Source of the DNA: Galerina marginata
Lineage: Eukaryota; Basidiomycota; Agaricomycetes; Agaricales; Galerinaceae
Reading direction: 5' to 3'
Assembly (NCBI GenBank): GCA_023014335.1
Contig: JAECYW010000015.1
Span: 1,054,001 to 1,118,000, forward strand
Length of the DNA stretch: 64,000 nucleotides
Shown piece by piece: positions 24,701 to 35,643 of the stretch. The stretch's first letter is position 1, and each line of letters starts with the position of its first letter. The notes below the pieces were generated by a model. It was not told where the DNA came from, ran no database searches, and was given only the letters and a program-made list of their open reading frames with translations. The position numbers and the translations under genes were made by a program.

Positions 24701-25795
24701 AACCGGACCCCCACGAGGTGGGATGTGAGCAATCAAACCCGACGGGGTAGCCATCGTATCCCCAGACGTCGACAGAGGTATAATGGCCAGCTGGCGACGG
24801 GTCGTTAGTAGTCAGCGGGACTGTTATGCCGGCTTTTCTCTGTAAACAAGTAACTTCAGAGAAAATACCAAAAAAAGGACGAAGGACGCACGAGTGATTG
24901 TATGAGACTGCTTTCATAGACGGTATCTGCCTTAGCGTATTCGTTTTCTGACTGCAATGTCCTTTCAGATAATGGACCAGCTGGAATCGGAGTCTACGTA
25001 CCTGGACGAGGATGACGGGACCGCCTTTGGTAATCTGATTGGCGGCCAACTGGGACCCAACGGCTTGAATATAAGCAGCGTATGCACTGAGGTAGTTGGT
25101 GTCCGACGTTCTCCAAAGTCCGGCTACGTTGGTTCCCCATCCTGGGAACCCGCCACCAGTGGTTTCCGCGTTGATGTACGGTCTAAAAGTGGAAGTTGGT
25201 GGAATTCATTAAGCAAGGCGAGCAACGATCTTACCCTGGTCGAGCCATTAAGTAGATTCCAGCTTGTTTGGCAGCATCGAAGAAAGGCTGCAAGTCTCGG
25301 AAGCCTTCAAAAGAGATTGTTCCGCGTTTGGGTTCATGGATACCCCAGAAAACGTAGAACGAGACCGTGTTGAAGCCCATGGCCCTGGACAACATAGTTA
25401 GCCGACGGATTAGTGAGGTATTCATAGTCTGACGTACTTGACTTTCTGGAAGATATCAAGGTGAAGGCTCTGAACAGGCATTCTAATAAGGTACGTGAGT
25501 GGAGAAGTGACGAAATGGTCGACTTTGCTTACCGGTACGGATGGACCTCTCCACCCCAAAGCATGATACGTTTTCCATTGATGAAGAATGAATATTGATC
25601 CCAAGTTACCTTCAGAGTTCGTACTTTAGTCATACGGTACGAAGGTCAGAAACTGACACTTACATTCGTCTGAAGGTTGTCGGTCGACTGCCTTGGAAGT
25701 AGTAGCTGACGTGGTGTAACGCTGAGGTCAACACTCCTCGCCGCAACGAACGCAGCGCAAAGGAGCGGAATAAGCGTCAAGAAAGAAGCTTTCAT
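21711..25795 (-). CDS. secreted beta-galactosidase, glycoside hydrolase family 35
   Basis: Hydrolyses terminal non-reducing beta-D-galactosyl residues with retention. The start at 25795 encodes a signal peptide ([19 protein letters not shown]), implying secretion and a role in galactan, xyloglucan or lactose use. The GH35 core is read over successive exons: [86 protein letters not shown], then the acid/base Glu in SENEYA (about 24940-24955). The nucleophile Glu lies in [13 protein letters not shown] (about 24545-24590), followed by [15 protein letters not shown]. Later beta-rich domains follow (for example 23333-23046 and 23002-22484). The last exon ends [10 protein letters not shown] at 21711. 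About 20 short introns with good signals are seen and no frame break was noticed. A TATAAAA-like box lies at about 25837-25846 on the minus strand. Confidence 0.93.
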
Positions 25796-25836
25796 CTTTT
25801 TCAGATGGGGATTGGGACGCTTGTTGTGTTTTTCCG

Positions 25837-25846
25837 ACTTTTATAC
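25837..25846 (-). promoter_or_regulatory. TATA-like box of the GH35 gene
   Basis: GTATAAAAGT on the minus strand, about 45 bases upstream of the start codon at 25795. It is followed by a pyrimidine/A-rich leader, a reasonable core-promoter position for a fungal gene. Confidence 0.45.
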
Positions 25847-25849
25847 CGT

Positions 25850-28206
25850 TCAAGTCAACTTCTCGAGGCTTGCCAGCGCGCCGTCCGGTGACCCACATCC
25901 GCGTCGCGAGCTTCGGTAGAGAGGACACATGATGAAAGTTTGCTCTATAACAACGATGGATATGACACCATGGAATGCAGGCCAAGGGGCTAAAAGGAAG
26001 TCGAAGCAATAACTGGAAATGCGAAACGTGGATTTTAAAAAATAACGGACCCCGCACCTTCACGTGACGGTAGTACCATCCATTCAAAATTTAAATTGTT
26101 TCCTGAATTTACTTCAGAATGATTGTTCAACGTTCAATGTTCGGTACTTGAACTCGCTGCTAGGAAAATGGTCTCACATAGGTAGCAGATTAAGAAGGTC
26201 CTGTAACTTGCAAGACTGAAATTTCGCTGGCCGGCTAGGAAGGTCTTTCGGGCCTGGCTTCCTTCTCGAAGTCAACGTGACCCAGAGTGGAATTGAGAAC
26301 CGAGCTTTTCCCGAACTCGAATATAATAGTGAAGTGGCAGTACTTACATTTATAGACACTCGGAGCTGGAGCGATGCTCTGCCACCGAGGGTGTACTTCC
26401 TGTAGCTCCTACATGGGAAAAGGGCTTGTGATGCTGTTCGCAGTCGGCTCCTTGTATGTCATTTTTGTCAGTCAGCGATTCCGAGGGTTGCAAAGAATAT
26501 AGCGGGAAATGTACATCAAGCCAAGACCCCTGTGGATTAGCGTATTGAATAGGAACTAGCGAGAACTCCAGAAGCACCCCATAGCTTTTACTTTGGATGT
26601 GGCAATCAACTGGTCCCACCTGGGAGGAAAGGATATTTCGGATCATGATGCACTCTGCTCCAAGAAAAACTTGTAGGTCTACCGAATAATAATGTTCGAT
26701 GGGTCGTGAGTCGTGACAATAAGGCACGTACCTTGAGGCAAAACCTGAAGGCGAAAGAGTTACCCGGTTCATAACCGGTTTAGCGAGCTGGGGAGCAGGA
26801 TTCCATCGAGTCATTGGGCTGGCGCGCGTGGCTTAGCTCGGGAACGGGCCGTGATGATTCGATATATAGCTAGCGTGCAGTACTCTTTAGAAGGCCAAGG
26901 TCAAAAGCCGTTTCGCCAGGGATAACTGATATGACGGATTGAATGATTTTCGCCTATCCAATACTCTACGTGTGCGGGTACGCAGTGTTGCTTAAAAAGA
27001 ATTGTAACTCGGACATGTAAGGTCAAGGGAACTCCGAGTCAAGGATGGGTGAAAATGCGTCCACTGGGGCAGAGGCGGAGTGATGGCGACCATTACATTC
27101 AAACCTAACCTACGCAGCTTTCGCAATAGGCGCGTCGAGCAGTCGTTCAGTGTCGTTGGTTGAAGGAGAAGGCAGTCGATTTGGTGCGAGTATTGCAAAA
27201 GCACTGCCACTGATGGCATCAAAAAATCAGCAATTGCCCATCAAATGTAGGTCCTCCTGTACGTTCATGCTTCCACAGTTGTTTCGCGAAGTTTCCATCC
27301 TGACATACCTCTGAAGCACATTCCAACCCTCAAATTTCTCTACTTGATGGCCAGGTGGTACAAAAACATGTTGAGCAGGCGCTGTCACGGCGATCAGGTC
27401 GACATGGACTGCTGTATCGTAGCTTAAGGGATTATCAAGCAAAATGTCCGGGTCTTCTTTTGCTATTCTTCTATGTATCAAAGGCTGATTTTTGGGCATT
27501 TATTTTATAGGTATTTCAGCCCGTTAAGAGGCGCATGTCCTCCAAGATACGGACACGACCTTTTCTCCTCGAATTGTAACAGCCACCGTTCCGCGATTTT
27601 CAGGGCAGATTTTATTTGCAATTTATTTGAATACGACGCGGAGAAAGATATACAGTCTCTGGGACCGAAATATTCGCCACTTACTGAGATTACCAGGACT
27701 TACTAGCTTTCTAGGAGGGCTGGGAACGGGTTGGCAAGTGAACTTCGTTCTAATGATGTTTTAGAAGTTTTCAGGGTACTAATTGTCATTTTTGCTCAAA
27801 GCGATGTCAGATGTTCACTGTAAATGATTCTGGTTAGGAATTAATGAGTTGATTCAAGCCTGCACTCTGGAAATCGGACGCCGTACTCACCACAAGACAA
27901 GCTCCATCAAGCAGCTGCTTAGGATTTGTGCGATGTTTGGAAGATTATCACCGAGAAACGCAACCTCGGGACGGAAACAGCAACAGAAAATTAACTAACT
28001 CATCCGCTCTGAGCCTGTCCAGCAGTGTTCGAGTGTTTTCCCCCCATGGCCAATTAACCCTGCCAATTCGGGACAACGGCGTCATCGACGAGGTGAGACA
28101 GTCCCATTCAATATTTAAAGCTGACACCTGAACCTACAGGTTTTGACCACTGTCTCTCTATCGCACTCGCTTCCATTTTTTCAAGCTTTAATATTTTAAT
28201 ATCGCA
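25850..28206. other. intergenic stretch with possible gene fragments
   Basis: Upstream of the GH35 gene. Minus-strand frames at 26350-26814 and 27227-27499 look partly exon-like: the second begins MPKNQPLIHRRIAKEDPD and has a donor-like LQR|GTATGT near 27309. I could not link them into a gene or name a family. They may be a remnant or a hypothetical gene. The plus-strand segment at 27900-28206 is the promoter of the reductase, with a pyrimidine-rich leader before the ATG. Confidence 0.3.
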
Positions 28207-29748
28207 ATGCCATCCGTCGAACCTAATACAGACGTACGCGTCCTTGTCACCGGTTCTAATGGCTATCTGGCCATGTGGGTTGTCCAAAACCTCCTTGAGA
28301 AGGGGTACACAGTCCGCGGGTCGGTAAGGTCGGAGGCGAAGGGGAATTCCTTAAAAGACTACTTTAAGTCTTATGGTGACAAGTTCGAGTGGGTTGTCGT
28401 CGAAGATATCGTGAAGGTCCGTGTCGAACTGACTGTTACATTGTCGATGGCTAATGAACGCTGAATGATCATGACTATAGAAAGGTGCTTTTGATGAAGC
28501 AGTGAAAAACGTCGATGCCATTGAGCACATGGCGTCTCCTATCGAGGCAGCCAGCAGTGATCCGGATGGTAAGCTAAGCTTATTTCATGTGGTGGTGCAG
28601 GAGGCTTATCGCTATTTGTCTCTAAGATTTCATCGTACCAGCTGTTCAGGGGACCGTCGGTATCCTGCAAAGCGCTCAAAAATACGGGTGAGTATCCAAG
28701 AATTTTGAAAAGAAAATAAACGCTGAATATTCAATATTTTTGAAGAAATAAAGTTAAACGGGTCGTCCTCACCTCATCTGTTGTTGCCGTCGCCAGTTCA
28801 TGGGCCAAGCCCGGCGCTGTATATGACGAAAATGACTGGTCTGATGATGCTGTACAGTTGGTGAAAGAGAAAGGTAAGGATGCTGCCCCGTTCACGAAAT
28901 ACACCGCCTCGAAGAACTTGGCGGAAAAGGGTGTGTGGTCCAATTTGATACCTGAACGACTTTCATTTACTAAATATCTTAATTAGCGGCTTGGGACTTT
29001 TACGAGAAGCACAAGGCCGAGCTTGGATGGGATTTAGTTACCCTTGAACCACCTTATGTCAGCCAGTCTTGTTTAATCACGGATTACCATGAAACTAACA
29101 ACGATCCCCGGCCTATTTCTAGATTCTTGGTGTAAGTTTATCATCCTTTCGTTATCCACAGTTCGAAGACACCTCATCAACCTCCTCTTTTATCCAGCCG
29201 TCCCTCCAGAAACTTAACTCCCCTGCTGACCTCGGCGCCTCCTCTTCCTTGGCGACATGGTGGGACTACGTAAGTAGAGAAAAGACAGACGACGCTCTCA
29301 AGCAAGCTGCTGGATTTATATACGTCGAGGATATTGCTGCTGCGCATGTCGTGGCGCTTAGGAAGGAGGCGGCGGGCGGGCAGAGGATGATAATTTCCGC
29401 TGGTATGTATGTGTCAGGTATTGTATATGTTTTGCTTAGCTTTCTGTTCGCAGGCGATATAACTTGGCAGGGAATTCGTACGTAGCTGTTTTCTGGTCAA
29501 CTCCGTACATAATAATAACCCCGGCGCTTGTAGGCGACATCCTCTACGCTTCCCACCCAGAACTGTACGACTCCGGTGTTCTCCCCCGCGGTAATTCACA
29601 GATTGGCGCCAAGGCACCGACCACCATTAATCGGGAGAAAGGGAAACGGATCTTGGGGTTAGAATATAGGAATCTGAAAGAGGTAATGGACGACACTTTG
29701 GCGTATTTTTCGGGTAGGGGATGGCTTGGAAAGCCCGTCAAGAACTAA
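28207..29748 (+). CDS. NAD(P)-dependent extended SDR reductase (cinnamyl-alcohol/dihydroflavonol reductase-like)
   Basis: Nine exons give an exact 350-residue frame: 28207-28416, 28481-28568, 28642-28687, 28746-28930, 28987-29057, 29123-29131, 29198-29402, 29454-29477, 29534-29748. The N-terminal Rossmann motif TGSNGYLA binds NAD(P). The catalytic Tyr-x3-Lys is YTASK (28900-28914), preceded by the conserved LTSSVVAV strand with the active-site Ser. The C-terminal part has GFIYVEDIAAAHVVAL, the usual substrate-binding segment of this subgroup. Fungal relatives reduce aldehydes or ketones such as methylglyoxal-type and phenylpropanoid compounds. The substrate cannot be told from sequence. The exon of 9 nt (ILG) completes the PPYILGPSL motif. 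The gene appears intact. Confidence 0.9.
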
Positions 29749-30353
29749 TCGAGGATTCCAAAGATCGAGACTGTCGTTCTTCAAAATTACATATTTGTAA
29801 CTGGTATCTATTTTTTTAAATCTAACTTTCCCTGTCGACGCCGCTGTATCGCTGACGAGCTGAAGCAGCAGCAATTCCATTCATTAATTTTCCTTCATCG
29901 TCAGCCTGGTACCTAATATTTAGGAATCAAGCAGCTGCTCGCAGCCTCACATCAGTCATCGCCTACTTGGAATAGGTCGTCTCTATGGTTTTGACTCCTC
30001 TGTCCCAGTTAGAGCTAGCTATCTCAATATCTCTAAGTTTGATTGGGGCCAGCAACGTAACCCTCTAGAACGACGGCGGTTGAGGTCATGACATAATCGT
30101 TAAGACAAGATTAGATGAAACGAAACGAAACTACCATATCATGATCGCGTCAAGATATTAGTCAATCCATCTTTTTTTCACGGCCATGTTGCTGGCCACA
30201 GGGCAGGGCCGCGTGCCTCCTACCTGCATGCTTATCACTAAAGCTCAAGATTGGTCGGACCAGTGCGAGGTCAAGATTAGCCAGGGTAACTTGACTATAT
30301 ATAAGTAAAAGTGATGTTAGCGAACATGTTGCTTCCCACCACCGACGTCAAAC
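29749..30353. other. intergenic stretch between two same-strand genes
   Basis: Holds the 3' end of the reductase gene and the promoter of the DUF1772 gene. No coding frame of note. Confidence 0.5.
30294..30304 (+). promoter_or_regulatory. TATA box of the DUF1772 gene
   Basis: CTATATATAAG lies about 50-60 bases upstream of the ATG at 30354, a good position for a fungal core promoter. The start codon context (AACATGTC) also fits. Confidence 0.6.
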
Positions 30354-30896
30354 ATGTCGCTCAAACCCGTCCAAATTGTCACCCTCCTGGGCTCAGGCAT
30401 TCTAAGTGGTACGTACTGGCTCTTTACACTCCTTGTAAATTACTATCTGACCTATGAGTCAGGCGGCGGCTTCTACATGTCTGCCTTCGCCATCCCCACG
30501 CTCCTGTCGCCCTACACCAAAGGCCAAACTGCCCTCCCCGCGAAAACCCTGCAGACGCAATGGCAGCACATCTATGACTCAGGCAAACTGTTCTACCCGC
30601 CCCTCGCCGCGCTAACCTCTTCAGCCTACCTTTACCTCGCGTACAATTCCCCCAACACCCGCCAATTGTACGTTGTGGCCGCGCTCTTCGCAATCGGCAT
30701 GGTGCCGTATACGGTCTTGACTATGACGGGCAACCTCAAGAAGATCCAGACAGAGATTAAGGCGGAGGAGGAGTCGCTGGTGCTGCCGAGGTTGAGGGGC
30801 GATATTGCGACTTGGGCCAAGTTGAACTATGGACGGGCGGCGTTGCAATTCGTGGCTTTTGCAGCGGGAATTTGGGCGGTGATGGAAAGCGCATAA
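30354..30896 (+). CDS. DUF1772 / anthrone-oxygenase-like membrane protein
   Basis: Intronless 180-codon frame. It has hydrophobic segments at about residues 8-30, 83-98, 103-120 and 162-177, giving a small four-helix membrane protein. A conserved-looking block WAKLNYGRAALQF near the C-terminus matches the W..LN..R pattern of the DUF1772 family. That family includes cofactor-free anthrone oxygenases of fungal polyketide pathways, but many members are uncharacterised. No polyketide synthase is in the window, so the substrate is unknown. It lies 600 bases downstream of the SDR reductase on the same strand; a shared pathway is possible but unproven. Confidence 0.8.
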   Translation: MSLKPVQIVTLLGSGILSGTYWLFTLLVNYYLTYESGGGFYMSAFAIPTLLSPYTKGQTALPAKTLQTQWQHIYDSGKLFYPPLAALTSSAYLYLAYNSPNTRQLYVVAALFAIGMVPYTVLTMTGNLKKIQTEIKAEEESLVLPRLRGDIATWAKLNYGRAALQFVAFAAGIWAVMESA

Positions 30897-31351
30897 ATCT
30901 GTTTACTGTCTTAAAGAGGAGCGTGGTGATAGATAAAGTTGCGTCTGTAATTATAGCACAAGTTATTCGTTGATGCCAGCTTTCGAGTCTATAACGTGCT
31001 ATATACCATTGTCAATGAACGCGAAAGCGAGATGCGACCAGCCTTGAACCACCCTAAGTAATACTGTCCCCTAGAGCTCTTACCACCAGGCCAGGCTCCA
31101 AGTCTTCCTACACTGCCTCACAATTGTACCAGATGTTCAGTTTACGAGCGTTGTAGGTAGGTTATGCACCGTCAATTTGTTGTCTGGGGCCATTAAGTAG
31201 GTAGGGACATTTCGAGTTCTACAGAGGCAAATGCCAAAAATTGGCGACCTGCGAGAAATATGTACAACAGGCTAGTTGGCGCTTCAGAACAAGTTATTGT
31301 CAATTGTAACTGATTTGAAATTCTGATGACACACATATAAACGAGTCCTAT
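30897..31351. other. intergenic stretch between convergent genes
   Basis: Contains the 3' flanks of the DUF1772 gene and the BTB gene. No coding frame or notable repeat seen. Confidence 0.5.
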
Positions 31352-32450
31352 CTAATTGTCCTTGAGGTCTGCCCATCCTTGAAGACCAAAGAATCCTGGA
31401 AGTTCATCCCACAGCTTTTCGCGACCAACCTCGATTTTATCGCACATGGCCTGTTTGCAAGTGTCACAGAAAGCAAAAACCTTTCGAGTTAGCTTGAGAA
31501 GAAGGGGAGAAACCACGAAGTTTGGGAGGAATATATGACCAAGCACGGCGGCTAGATATTTGGCCTTACGAGGGCCACAGCTTACTGGATCGCTGCATAT
31601 ACCTTCCGTAGTTAACCAATCCTGGGTATATTTCATGGTCGACTGCAGTAGCTTCTCCTTCCCGAGAACCAGCGTTATCTGTGTATTGGGGAAAGATGGA
31701 CAGGTGTGCCGTCTAGTCGAGTGGAGCCTCTAAGAATTTCTTCCTAATATAAGGTATTAGATAAGGCAAATTCGAAAAGAATGTACTCTAGTACCAGGTC
31801 GTAACATTCAAGACATGCGTATAGTGATGTTGGGAGGAGAGACATTATTCCCGAGTCTACTAGAAGGTTGACTAAATCAAAGTCGTGAAAGGTGTCTGAA
31901 TCCGGCCTTTCTTGTCCAATGTATTTCTTCTCCCATAAATCAAGTGTCCGAGGACGTGTTGCCTGGAAATATTCTCTAGCGAGACCGTAGAGGTTGTCGA
32001 ATTCATATTTCTTCCCGAGCCGAAGTAACGCTTCCGCCATAGAAAATGTCATATTATCCACAGATTTTGTATGCCCTTTAAACGCAGAAATCATCACGAC
32101 AAAATGAAAAATGTGTTGAAAAATACGTACTTCAAGCTCCCATCATACAAAGTAATCAAGACGTTTTGCCAATCCTCGGCCCTATCTGCGAGGTGAACAA
32201 CAGGGCAACCTTCGCTTGTAATCTCTCCGCTGGGCTGAGGCACAGCGAACATATCTTGGAATACGCTCGAGTGACGGCCAACAACGCCCTTGTGAACACG
32301 AAATTGGGTCATTTGCGCCTGGAAGATGATGTTCCCGTCCTCGAACCAGATATTGGAGCGAGTTATGCTTATGGTATCTGTAATCCCCGCTGTGTCGCTC
32401 CCATCCGGATTTATACTGGGTCCAGGCAACGCATAGGAAGTTTCTGACAT
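31352..32450 (-). CDS. BTB/POZ domain protein
   Basis: The first exon (32450 to about 32128) contains a BTB core: WFEDGNIIFQA, FRVHKGVVGRHSSVFQDMF, VHLADRAEDWQNVLITLYDG. The second (from about 32080) continues SMAEALLRLGKKYEFDNLYG, the helical end of BTB domains. The last exon (from about 31733) ends with a segment containing FCDTCKQAMCDK and WDELPGFFGLQGW, typical of agaricomycete BTB proteins. The expected role is dimerisation and possibly Cul3 adaptor function. The frame between the first and second exons could not be joined: the only plausible acceptor needs a phase-1 donor and none was found. At 31660-31740 two frames are equally plausible. The gene may be slightly broken or contain an unusual intron. 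Confidence 0.7.
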
Positions 32451-33768
32451 TGAAGATTGAATATCGAAGCCTTATCCAAGCCTTATCACTGGTGAGGCCA
32501 AGGCCAAGGGCGAATGGCTGCCGCTTACATAACCGTAGAGTATTTTCCCATCCGCCAAATAAAAATGACTACTAAGTATAGGCGTTTTCTGTTCAGCTCT
32601 TTCGCCGTCAACGTTCAAACATCAACAATGGATACTGCAACGACTCCAGCACTGCCGCCCAACCTCCTGGTTCAACATGACATACTTAGCTTGCTGAGTC
32701 CTTTTGGAGTCCTTCCTCGTATTTGAAATTGACACAAACACGCTTCCCTTCCCCGTCGACCTCCTTAGCTAGCTAGGTAGCCTTGGCCTTCCAGGGCTCA
32801 GGTGCTAACATGCGCAGGTAAGCAAGTTGTTTAAAAGTATGGGGAAATACTGCAAAGGTTTCAATATACAGAGAAAAAGAAGCGCGCTAGTAGTCACCTG
32901 GACAACAATTTCAGGTGTTCAGGCGCTCGCCAGAATTGTGATAAGCCCCAGGAGCAGCTTATTCCTCGAGGCACGCTCATTCCCTTCAGAGAAGTAATTT
33001 ATCGATTGTAGACCTGCACTTCCAGTATTATAGTTTCAAGGTAGATCGTCTATGTAACACAGATCAGCGTATATTTGTCCACAATCGGGCAGAACTGATT
33101 GGCCAATGAAGGAACGGTTGGCGACTGCACCGCAGAATTATGGTGGCATCGAAATGGAACCTTAGGCGAACGCCCAAAATGAATTTCCACGAGCAGTCGT
33201 GAGGCATTACGAATCGATGGATTATCGGAAGAGTACGGTAGCAAGTCCGAAAGGAAAGGGTGGTTGGGTGGATTAATGGCTTTGGCTGGCGTTAGCGATG
33301 GCTCAGGCTGTCTTGACATTTAATTGAATGACATGCACTAACAGCGTTTTCGACGTGATGCAGGACCAGCTGCTTAATGGGCTCCGCAGTAGGTATTAGG
33401 AAAGACACGAGTGGCCAAATCTCCTCACACGAGGAGTCCAGGCATTCGAAGCACAAGTTCCACAGTATGGGCGTCTTGCTGTTTGCTGACGATACACGGA
33501 GGCGCTAGGAATGCCATACATCGGGGACGGACAGCTCCACACTTGAGACTTTGCAGGGGCTTATACCGATCTTACGATAAGAAATGACTCCATTGTGTGT
33601 CAATGATTCGATTAATTCTAGCCTCGTGGTCGCGGATAAATTCCTAACATTGTCTCTTGCTTCGCACCTAAGCCCAATTACTTGAAATAAATTTGATGAA
33701 GGCAGATATTTACTATCGGATATGTTACAGGTCCAATGAAACCAGCCCACCAATCATCGGTCCATGAT
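32451..33768. other. intergenic stretch; no confident gene
   Basis: Between the BTB gene and the membrane-protein gene. Short frames on both strands (for example 33050-33319 minus) lack recognisable domains, conserved composition or convincing splice signals. Confidence 0.45.
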
Positions 33769-34516
33769 TCACCGTGATTTAAAAACCATTTCCCAAACAC
33801 CCATGAAATTGTTTGCGAGCACCGAAGCTCTCCAAAAACCTGCCCTGAAAATGAAGAAGATGGACCCAACTGCCATGATGTAAAGCGAGATTCCAAACCA
33901 CTGCCGGTCGAACATCTTCGGGATGAGAATCAGAGCGGAGGGGGAAAATATGATGGTGCCTAGTAGTTGGAGTTGTTCGCAAAGAACAAGGAAATGAACC
34001 AGGTCTTTCTCTTTGAGCTCTGGCCGAGTCTTGGGCTGGTTTTCCGAGGGAAGAGATAGAAGGGCTGCTCGTCCAGCAACTATTGCCACCCACAGATGAA
34101 CGCCAGAGGCAAGGAAAGCAAGCCACATCCCAATCTCGTATAACAGACTATGAGGTCCGTTGATGACCTGGGCTATCAGAGATAGAAACGCAATGATTAA
34201 GGCTGTGGTGAACGTCGACTACAATAAAATCGTTAATAAGCCAGACTTCTGCATAAAAGAGGTATCGACAAACAATAAGGACCAGGATGTTGAACTGTGA
34301 ATACATCTTTTCAAATTCCTTCGATTTATCTGCCGAGGGCAGAGGAGTTGACGCCGGTTCGGATTCATACAACTGCGGTGTGCATGAGGCCACTACTGGG
34401 ATTAAGGGTTAGCCGACGGAAGAGCATAGCGCAAATGCCTTACGAGTTCCGTTTTCGATATCACCACGAGTATAGCATTGGTCGACGCCGCTTCCTTGTT
34501 TAGAGCTTTCTGACAT
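33769..34516 (-). CDS. multi-pass membrane protein of unknown function
   Basis: Three exons join in frame. Exon 1 (34516-34444) starts MSESSKQGSGVDQCYTRGD, with donor CTC|GTAAGG. Exon 2 starts at 34395 (LVASCTPQLYESEP) and runs to about 34275. Exon 3 starts after TTGTAG near 34222 and ends with the stop at 33769. The protein of about 220 residues has an acidic/Ser-rich N-terminus followed by four hydrophobic segments (ILVLI-STFTTALIIAFLSL, WLAFLASGVHLWVAIVAG, LLGTIIFSPSALILI, SLYIMAVGSIFFIF). No enzyme or transporter motif is recognised. I regard it as a fungal orphan membrane protein. Confidence 0.6.
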
Positions 34517-35643
34517 TTTATGGGTCGGTATCCTGGAAGCAATGGCAGTGAGTGACCCATACTTATATTCGGGGTGAAAGGAAGCGCACCGAAGCGACGT
34601 TCACTTGGAAGCATCGTACACGCATGTTCAATGGTCCAAAGCGCGATGAAGTTTAGGGAATTCAGAAATTGCAGCCAGGGGGCAAGATGCGGATGTCATT
34701 GAGGCGTGTCAATTGGCCGGCAATGCTGGGAATTGTGATCGATCGGGACGAAACAAAAGGTCAAAGCTTCGAAATGAATGAGCGTCAATTTGGTTACTGC
34801 TTTTTGTTGCTGTCTCTAAAGTTGTTCATCGGGCGGGAATTGACATTGTGGTGAAGAGAATTTAAACAACTTCCGAAATCTGTCATCGTAAAAGAGGGTG
34901 TTGGTGATCGTGGTGAAAAGAAGAGCCGAATGGAAAATGACAAAAAAAAAGGCGACTTACGGCGTTTCCTCGTGAACATTCAACAACGTGCATGCATTGC
35001 AGTTGCAGTGGAGAGGCGTGGCGGTGTTATCTATAGCCTCTGGTAATGGATATGTGTTCGACGAGGTAAACAAGCGTCGTCGTCATTCCCTCGATGTATC
35101 GGTGCATGTGGCGATTCTTAGGAATTGTGACTGGTGAGTCAGCGGCTACGAGGATATGTTGGATCACATTCTCTCGGAATGGGGGTGGCTGCTGCTTGAG
35201 TTATTGCCAATGGTGGAGAAGACTCTATCCTTTTAGAAGTTTGACCGGCGATGGGTGCTAACCATATAGGAGAGTAAACGTGAACAACGACAACCCTCGT
35301 TGTAAGTCACGGTAAGTAGTGATGGAAGTTCGCACGCTAGTGCGGTGCCGGGGGGCCGATCTTCCATTACTTATTTCGTCAATCGCTTGCGTATCAAGTC
35401 CTATCGAGGGCTCCTTGCCTAGTAAAACAAATTACCGTCTACTTTAGTCACTGTGCACTCTAAAGAAAGTAACGCTGTTATAGTTATGCCTCAGCGGATT
35501 CCTACATTTCTCAAGCCAGAATATGAAGCCCTTTCAGAAAGGAGGTATAAATGAAAGCCGCGCAAAGCCCAGAAAAGAAATATAGACACAAGGTACCAGG
35601 AAAGCTAACTATCACGATAAAAGCAGAAAAAATTGTTCTTCAA
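34517..35643. other. intergenic stretch; no confident gene
   Basis: Upstream region of the membrane-protein gene and the 3' flank of the first DUF2235 gene. There are only short frames. No repeats of note were seen. Confidence 0.45.
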
